From NCBI GenBank assembly GCA_012932865.1, contig SAXG01000066.1:186001-250000 (forward strand): DNA of 64,000 nt, given 5' to 3'. This DNA is from Amylostereum areolatum. Its lineage: Eukaryota > Basidiomycota > Agaricomycetes > Russulales > Stereaceae. The position numbers and the translations under genes are program-made. The notes under the pieces are model-generated. The model did not search any database and was not told the DNA's origin. It saw only the letters and a list, made by a program, of their open reading frames with translations. Positions 57,740 to 64,000 of the stretch are shown here, one piece after another (within the stretch, counting starts at the first letter, position 1; every line of letters starts with the position of its first letter).

Positions 57740-58680
57740 TCGGCAGTGGCGGCCTCCCAGGCGGGTCTGCGTGCGGCGGGGACGAGGCGGGGGGGAGGTC
57801 GCGGTAGTCGGGGTTGTGGAGGTCGCCGTCGCCGTCGCCGTCGCCATCGACGTAGGCGTAGGCGTAGGCGTGTACGGAGTCGGGGGAGGCAGCGGCGGCG
57901 GAGGAGTGGGAGAGGTAGGTGGGGTCGAGGACGCGGGAGACGTCGGCGCGTTGGTCGCGGTGGCAAGGCCGTGGCCATTGGCGGGTGGCGAGGGCGTGGC
58001 CGTTGGCGGGTGGCGAAGCCATTGGCGCTGGGGGCGACACGCGTTGGCATTGGGGGCGACGCGTGCGTGGGTGTTTGCGGGTGACGAGGGCGGCGGCGCT
58101 GAGGGCGGCAGCATTGAGGGCAACGGGCGTGGGCATTGGGGCGAGGCCGTCGGCGTTGGGGACGACGAAGCTGTGGGCATTGGGGGTGACGAGCGCATTG
58201 ACGTTGGGGGTGGCGAGCGCGTTGGCGTTGGGGGGTGACGAGGGCTTTGCCAGGAGGGACGCGCGTCGCTGTGGGGGCAACAAGCGCGTTGGCGTTGGGG
58301 ACGACGCGCATCGCCGTTGGAGGCGACGTGCGCGTTGGCGGTGAAGGTGACAGGTGTGGAGGGCGACGAGCGTTCGCCGTAGGGGCGATGGGCGCGTTGG
58401 CATTGAGGGCGACAGGGTGTGGGTGTTGAGGGCGGCGGCGAAATCGTTTGGGAGCGACGAGGGCGTGGGCCTTGCGGGTGATGAGGGCGTGGGGGGTGAC
58501 AAAGCCGTCACCAGTGGGGGAGACGCGCGTTGTCGTGGGGGCGACAGGCGCGTTGGTGTTGAGGGCGACGGCGAGGTTGTTGAAGGCGACGGGCGTGGGC
58601 ATTGAGTGCAGCGGCGAGGTCGTTGAAAGCGGCGGCGAGGTCGACGAAGACGGCGGCGACGACCAGGCCGGGTCCCCAAC
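57740..58680. repeat. Minisatellite inside element C
   Basis: GC-rich degenerate repeats like those of element A in the same orientation, with GCGTTGGCGTTGGGG and GTGACGAGGGC words. A minus-strand frame of 400+ codons through it is a repeat artefact continuing into the LTR. Confidence 0.8.
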
Positions 58681-58695
58681 GACGACGGATGTCGT

Positions 58696-59115
58696 TGTCA
58701 CGGATCGCTCCATTCCTTTCTTCGTTTGCAGACCTTGTACACGCGACACATCACGGCACATGACTTTCCTTCGCATCACATGCTCCAACGACGTCATTGC
58801 CCGGACTTCTGAGCGGTGTTCCGTATCCTTATCTATGACATCATTGCTCCGGACTTCCGTCCTCCTCCCCATGACTCCTTTCTTATTGTTCCCCCCGCTC
58901 GCACCACTATCGCATCGCATCGCACCATCGTTCCCACTTGTATATAAGGACAGTATCCCTTTTCCCTTTTCCTCAGACTGTCCATCTCGTCATACGGTAC
59001 TGTAGCGCACGTTGCACTACCCTAGACCCCGGCACTCTCGAATCTATTTTCTTCTCGCTCCTCCCATCGTCGCGACTTAGGCGGTTCATCGGTCTCATAA
59101 ACTGTGTTTCTGACA
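58696..59115 (+). repeat. Solo chromovirus LTR with 5-bp duplication
   Basis: 420 bp, TGTCACGG...TTTCTGACA, same family as the LTRs at 11309 and 18971 but in plus orientation. GTCGT duplicated at 58691-58695 and 59116-59120. A TATATAAGG box lies at ~58938. It remains after loss of the internal region by LTR-LTR recombination. Confidence 0.93.
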
Positions 59116-62100
59116 GTCGTGGTTGAAGACAAAGAGTCGACGCGGCGTTGAGCGCCGATAATACTTACAAGTCACGTGACTTTTCCGTTCTCGAAATCCA
59201 CTAAGTCGGAACTTTGCAAGTATTGACAGATTCAACTAAGTAACATGCTAAATTTCCCAAGTATGAAAGTAAACTACTACATTTCCAAGGATCCTCCCAA
59301 GTTCCACTTATTTCACCAAGGTAGTCAGTCATTTTGTCCCAAGTCCAAGTGCACCTAAGGCTGCTCTCCAAGTCTAAGTGGCTGGCCCAAGTTCTAAGTG
59401 TGTCTCAAGTACTGGGAGTTTTCCTGATGCAACACCATCAAAACCTTCCACCCCTGTCCCATCCACCTCTGTCCCATCCACCCCAACTACACCCATCCTA
59501 CCCCTCCCATCTCCCGCATCCGATCAACCCGTCTTCGTAGATCCATTCAACAACAGGATCATGGTGGTCGTCCATTCAACAGGTGCTCATCGCATAGGGG
59601 TCCATTTCTGCAAATGCGAAGAAGCTGCTGCCGATGACCTACAGCTACTCAAACTGGGATTGTATCCGGCAAGCGTCAAGACTCCCAAGTCTGCGTTTAC
59701 ATTTTCTGCATTGGATGATGCTTGCGACCAAAATATCATATCCCACACAACACTCAGCTCATATTTTCAACAGGTGAAAGTGAAATCGTACCAAAGGTCC
59801 CCTGGGAAAACACCGGTACGTCCCTATCTACTTCAGATACCGTACGGATCCCTAACAATGGCACTGACAAAATCCAGACTCGCTACCAGGAACTCCGCCG
59901 AACAAATCGACAATATCGCTATTTGACGTTGCTGAAACGATTTCACGCATCCGACTCCCCTACACTGGCCCCAGGACAACTAACACTTGGATGCTTAACC
60001 TGTCCTCAACCTGGTGTCAATCTGGAGGTGAATTGGAAGGACGATCCAGACAAGTGCACCAGCTTCCCACGTCCCTTTGCAAGTACTGACATATCCTTGA
60101 TCTAGGTTCAAGTACATTGCCACTGTCGTCCTAGATGGAAACTACGGCGCACAACATCTCGCGTCCGCAACCCCGCAGAAAAAGGAAGTCCGATTGGGTC
60201 ATGGAACTGGGTATTTTGTCCCGGAAGCGCGTTACCAAACCCATCTTGCGAATGCAGTGGAGACCAAGGTCCGGATATCTTGTCCTTCGTAATGTAAATG
60301 TTGAACTTATTAATTTTCAGACCACCAGAGTGAAGTGTGTCAACCACCGTGCAGTGTTGCAGGCCGACTCGGAACACAAAGGAAGGGATGTGTCCGGTAT
60401 ATTCTCTGTGGCATGTGCAGACCACGGATGCTGGCTCCCTGTTGGAACCGTCAACTTGCAGAAGGGAGAAAAGTCCGTCACCATCTATATCCTCCCTGCA
60501 TGCGTATCGCTGACTATGTACCCCGCTCTAGGCAGGCGAATGTTGATTATGCATTGTGCAGCGCACTCCAGCACAGTCTCGGAGGTATTGAAGAAGTTAT
60601 GGTATCGTACGACATTATGTGTAAGTACGGAATCCACCTCTGGCGCCGAGTCGATGGCAGCATGTATCTCGAACTCCCTCCGGGCCTCAAGATAAAACAG
60701 GGTGTCGGTGTCTTTCACATCCACGGACATGTGGATGACTGCTTCGCCAAGTTTGCACCGGTTTATATCCCTGGAATAGGATACATCGATGGCGAGATCG
60801 TGGAAACACTTCGGTCGATCCTCAACGCCGCCTCCCGAAATGCTCAGGCCATGATACCCGCAGCTCGTGAAGAGCATCTCAACTGGCATATATTTAACAC
60901 AAACTGGAGGAAGGCCATCGGAATGTGTGCGTCCACAACTCTCACATCCGGAATCTACTTAATTTCCATCCAGCCGCAATGTTGGACCGCCGCCTCCGCG
61001 AAGCCCAGACCGACCTCCCAGACCGAGACAAGTATTATAAAGAGCTCAAAGCCCAAGCGACAGAAGAACAGGTGGAAGGGTGGCTGTCCGAGATGGACAA
61101 GGCACTCAACTGTCGAGAGACAGATCGTGAGAAAATGACCATTTTCGATGTCCGCCTTGAGCTTGGTACAACAACATCCCATCCATATCATCTCCATACT
61201 CACCAAGTCCTAGCTCCGGAGAAGAAGGAGCTACAGATGCAATTAATAGAGAAGGAAAAGGCTCTTGGGGGAGGGGTCCGCGTGAAATGGCTGGCAAGTG
61301 GAATCCGCCTCCGGGGGGCACAGTGAGTTTCCCCACCTGCCTTCTCATCCCACTGTAACATTCTCTATAGACTATCTCTACAGGCAGAAAAGAGGCGGCC
61401 GTGTCAGGACTCATTGAAAATTGCCGGACACCAGTCAAAATTGAAGCAACAAATCATGTCCTTCAACGGTGCTGTACGGAAGCAGCTCGGATGGTCCGGG
61501 GTCCGAGCCGCTTCAGACTTTATTCCCCAGTTGGACGAGGTTGGCGAGATCGAACTTCTTCCCGTTGCAGATTCCCCTGCAAAGAAAACGTCAACTCAAA
61601 TTCCAGCAGAGTGCCTACCAATCATGCTTCCATCCTCCATGTCTGAAACATGGCGAGGCAGCAAAACCAACCGCCCTGTCATGGAGGAGGAGACTCAGCT
61701 GTGGATCGGTGTCGCCAATGATGCCCTTGGGGAGATCCGTAACAGTGTCGGAATTCTCTCGTTCCAGTACCGGACGGGGGTCCGGCCAGCTTCCACTCAA
61801 CGCCAGGTAACCCGTGCATATTCGGCCGTCACGGGGACCCTCGGTACCCTTCGGCAGCATGTACAAGTCTACATGGACTCTCGGAAAGCACTGGGCCAAC
61901 TTCACGCAGATCCGACCGTCCTTGACCGTTTCAAACCCCTCACCAAACAAGAGCAAGCACCACTATTATTGACCCGTCCAACCCACACACCGTCCGCGCT
62001 CAACTCGCATGGTTTTGGACAATGGATTGCCCGTCGGAGGCGGACTCTTCGAATCCGACGTGGAAGGATGAGTGTGAGAAGTTGTCATCCTAACCCCTTC

Positions 62101-62469
62101 TGATACCTGCTCACTCTTGTACAGTCCTTCGGGTCAATCTTCTTCGCACGAAGGCAAACCTAGACCGGACGAAAGAACAGATCAGACGTGTCCGCGCTCA
62201 GATGGGGAACACGCTCCGGTTCCACAACAGAAAGGTATCCGAATGGTCCAACATCCGGAACACAGACCTAGGACGTGGGGATATTGGAGCAGCTTGCTAT
62301 GACTCCCGTCAGATAGAAACCTGGACGATGTTAAGGCAGGAAGCTCAGGCGGTATTCTGGAAGTACAATGTGACAGTGTAATATTATTTACATTGTACCC
62401 TCCCACAAAAAGTTACTACTCCGTTGTTTCCTCACCTTGCCTGGATGAAATATCTACAAGATGATATAA

Positions 62470-63039
62470 TCAGTCATCAGCAGCCCAACACTGACCGAGG
62501 TACTCACCGGATCGTGCACGCTTCTTCCCCTTTCCATCAGGACTGGTTCGCAACCGCTTGTTATTCCGCTGACGCAGTACGGCCGGACCCTGGGACCCTG
62601 GGCCACCCATGAAATAGGGAAGTGGCTCTGTCCGCGATGCTCTCAGCCCACGCATCTCACGCAGCTCACGCAGCACAAGCGGTTCCACCTGCCATGGGTG
62701 AACCATGACGTCGGAAGCTCCATCTTGGAGCCCAAGAAGAGTCATTGGCACAGGCTCATCGTCCTCACTGTCAGACCCCACAGGGTCCGTGAGAGGACTC
62801 GGAGGTCCGGATGCCGACCCGCCGGAGGGTCCGGCCTCACTCAGGAGTGAAATGTCCGGGGTCTCTTCAGCTGGATCACCCGTGTCAGCAGATCAAAAGT
62901 TTATCTCATTAAAAAAAGCCTTACATTGCCGTTCGGATTGGCCTCCCGCTTGACTACTCTCCGACCCATACTGGGCTATCATGCTGAATGACGTGCGCAC
63001 GACATTGCGGTCTTCGGTATGTCCGGATGTCCTGTCCAT
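62470..63039 (-). CDS. Small acidic hypothetical protein beside the KDZ gene
   Basis: Start MDRTSGHTEDRNVVRTSFSM. A ~54-bp intron (GTAAGGCTTT ... GATCCAG) joins in frame to SEETPDISLLSEAGPSGGSA, then DPVGSDSEDDEPVPMTLLGL, HPWQVEPLVLRELREMRGL and a basic tail (RQRNNKRLRTSPDGKGKKRA) ending at 62470. About 170 residues, mostly disordered, with a nuclear-localisation-like KGKKRARSG. It converges tail-to-tail on the KDZ gene 86 bp away, so it may be a second ORF of that transposon. Family not recognised. Confidence 0.5.
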
Positions 63040-63304
63040 GTTTTGCAATAGCAAACCTCATTCAAAGTTAGTCATCCCAAAAGATTACATCCTCCAAAGT
63101 AATCCTTACCTGCGTGATGGTGGTAAATGTTAAGGAGGAAGGAACGACTTGCGAACAAAGGTGACGCGTCGACCACGTGATCGTGGAAGCATATTTGTCA
63201 TCGGCGCGGGAAAGTCAACTTCACTTCTCTTTTCTTCTCTTGTCTCTTACCTCACCTCACCGACCTCACACTCTCCCGCTTCGTCCCTCTGCCATCCTCC
63301 TCAA

Positions 63305-64000
63305 ATGTCGTCCACAGTAGACATCAACACCGACATTTCCACCTACAGCGATGAGGTGATGCGCTTGGAGCGGATCCTGCACGAGGTCGTGTGCGAGCTG
63401 CACAGGCGCAAGGTGGTTCCCGGGGTGGTATTTTGGACCAGGTTTCACGAGGTTCTGGTGCGTTGACTGACCTTTCCCTCTCCCTCCTTTACTAACATTT
63501 TGGCAGAAACCCCTCGCCATGGACATGCACAAGAAGGGTGCCGCCCTCGGCATCAACAAGTACCCGGACTTCGTCGGCGCCATCTACAAGGCGATGAAAG
63601 GCAAAGACCGTCACCTGTGGCTCCAGGAGGTCAATGCGGTCGACATGGACCTTTACGCACGGAAGTGGGTGGGGGACATTGGCCCTCGGTGGTGGCTGGA
63701 GGAAGGTATGTGCCCCTTCACTTGCCAGGTCCATATACTGACATCACTTTAGATGTTTGGACCGCCAAGAAGAAAAAGAACGCTCCGACCCCGGCCCCGG
63801 ATGCGCCACCTCCGGCCTCCTCTTCTGCCCAGAAGATTTCCCCCCCTCCCACATCTACAACCTCGGCGACTAAACCCCCCCCCAATAAGGCTGTCCCGTC
63901 CGCGTCCGCATCCGAGAAAAAGGCGCCCACCGCCACCCCTCCCACCAACACGGCGGTGTCTCCATCCGAGACAAAGAAGGCCCCCCCTCCGACGGCATTG
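63305..64000 (+). CDS. Uncharacterised protein with Pro/Ala/Lys-rich tail, partial at right edge
   Basis: Exon 1 starts MSSTVDINTDISTYSDEVMR and encodes a helical region (RILHEVVCELHRRKVVPGVV). Intron 1 (GTGCGTTG ... GGCAG) joins to KPLAMDMHKKGAALGINKYP and AMKGKDRHLWLQEVNAVDMD. Intron 2 (GTATGTGCC ... TTTAG) joins to DVWTAKKKKNAPTPAPDAPP and a repetitive Pro/Ser/Lys tail (SATKPPPNKAVPSAS, SEKKAPTATPPTNTA) still open at 64000. Reading frames and splice sites look intact. The layout resembles other agaricomycete orphan genes; function unknown. Confidence 0.55.

Larger units (their letters stand above)
57148..59429 (+). mobile_element. Non-autonomous DNA element, copy C (contains a solo LTR)
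   Basis: 2,282 bp; ends CATCAGGAAAACTCCC both sides, with about 25 bp of imperfect inverted repeat. CA duplication at 57146-57147 and 59430-59431. Same orientation as copy A. Contains the minisatellite and the 420-bp solo LTR; without the LTR and its duplication it would be ~1.86 kb, close to copy A. Inserted in the KDZ coding region. Confidence 0.88.
56221..62383 (+). pseudogene. KDZ (Kyakuja-Dileera-Zisupton) transposase, interrupted by element C
   Basis: Start MGRKTVYSESRVTQNKAKRN (an upstream in-frame Met at 56134 is possible). The N-terminal cysteine cluster reads CIDCGVEDGNWR-stop-KQC...CAECLRKGH; the TGA (56689-56691) replaces an expected cysteine. A Pro-rich linker is split by element C (57148-59429); removing it with one CA copy keeps the frame. 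Beyond are VHSTGAHRIGVHFCKCE, FTFSALDDACDQNIIS, CLTCPQPGVNLEV, VVLDGNYGAQHLA, VKCVNHRAVLQAD, HGCWLPVGTVNLQKGE, MVSYDIMCKYGIHLW and GVGVFHIHGHVDDCFAKFAP, with DGEIVETL. These match the CxC-cluster plus KDZ transposase order of agaricomycetes. A helical C terminus ends at 62383 after several short introns. As read it is inactive. Confidence 0.85.

Noticed and set aside
57603..58920. Minus-strand frame of 424 codons
   Set aside because: Joins LTR sequence to minisatellite of element C; not a gene.

Overview
The window looks like a transposon graveyard from an agaricomycete (basidiomycete) genome. It has short ~50-60 bp GT-AG introns, no bacterial-type operons, and protein families I know mainly from mushroom-forming fungi: a Plavaka-type transposase, a KDZ transposase with its cysteine cluster, a Tnp2/CACTA-type transposase, chromodomain Ty3/Gypsy elements, a Ty1/Copia element, and several expanded basidiomycete 'hypothetical' families. 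I saw no rRNA, tRNA or CRISPR. All family names are from motif recognition, not searches.

Layout. 1-1257 (-): 5' half of a Plavaka-like transposase, running off the left edge. 1434-3869 (+): a DUF6532-like gene with a premature stop, divergent from it. 4799-6996 (+): a small SR-rich ORF split by non-autonomous DNA element A (5169-6947). 8173-11308: Copia element (LTR, tRNA-iMet-type primer site, leader, gag-protease-integrase), cut inside integrase by the next element. 11309-19390 (-): a chromovirus with two 420-bp LTRs, gag, a 1.5-kb-codon pol frame and an unusual 5' leader with its own long frame. 19391-20791 (+): 3' remnant of a second chromovirus plus LTR. 20829-23576 (+): decayed DUF6589-like gene starting 37 bp after that LTR. 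24.1-24.7 kb: a patch of repeated GGGGAAA boxes. 27128-27504: a small intron-containing gene. 28.1-29.1 kb: diverged ~300-bp tandem repeats.

29.9-49.97 kb is mainly a run of uncharacterised fungal genes, mostly on the minus strand: an expanded-family gene with one amber stop, an F-box-like gene, a coiled-coil/proline-rich protein, a protein built from four tandemly duplicated exon units, a helical protein, and a two-TM protein split by a hAT-like MITE. DNA element B (44341-45825) sits in this block. 50302-54260 (-) is a Tnp2/CACTA-like transposase, followed by a MITE (54814-55306) with a 6-bp duplication. 56221-62383 (+) is a KDZ transposase split by element C (57148-59429), which itself holds a solo LTR (58696-59115). 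Two further genes close the window (62470-63039 -, 63305 to edge +).

The most informative structures are three related minisatellite-bearing DNA elements (A, B, C), all with CATCAGGAAAACT ends and 2-bp target duplications; nested insertions where the empty site can be read from a sister copy; a chromovirus whose outer flanks lack a target duplication and belong to two different retroelements, implying ectopic LTR recombination; and a bias of premature stops and LTR differences toward C-to-T/G-to-A changes, often at CpG, as expected for methylation-linked or RIP-like decay.
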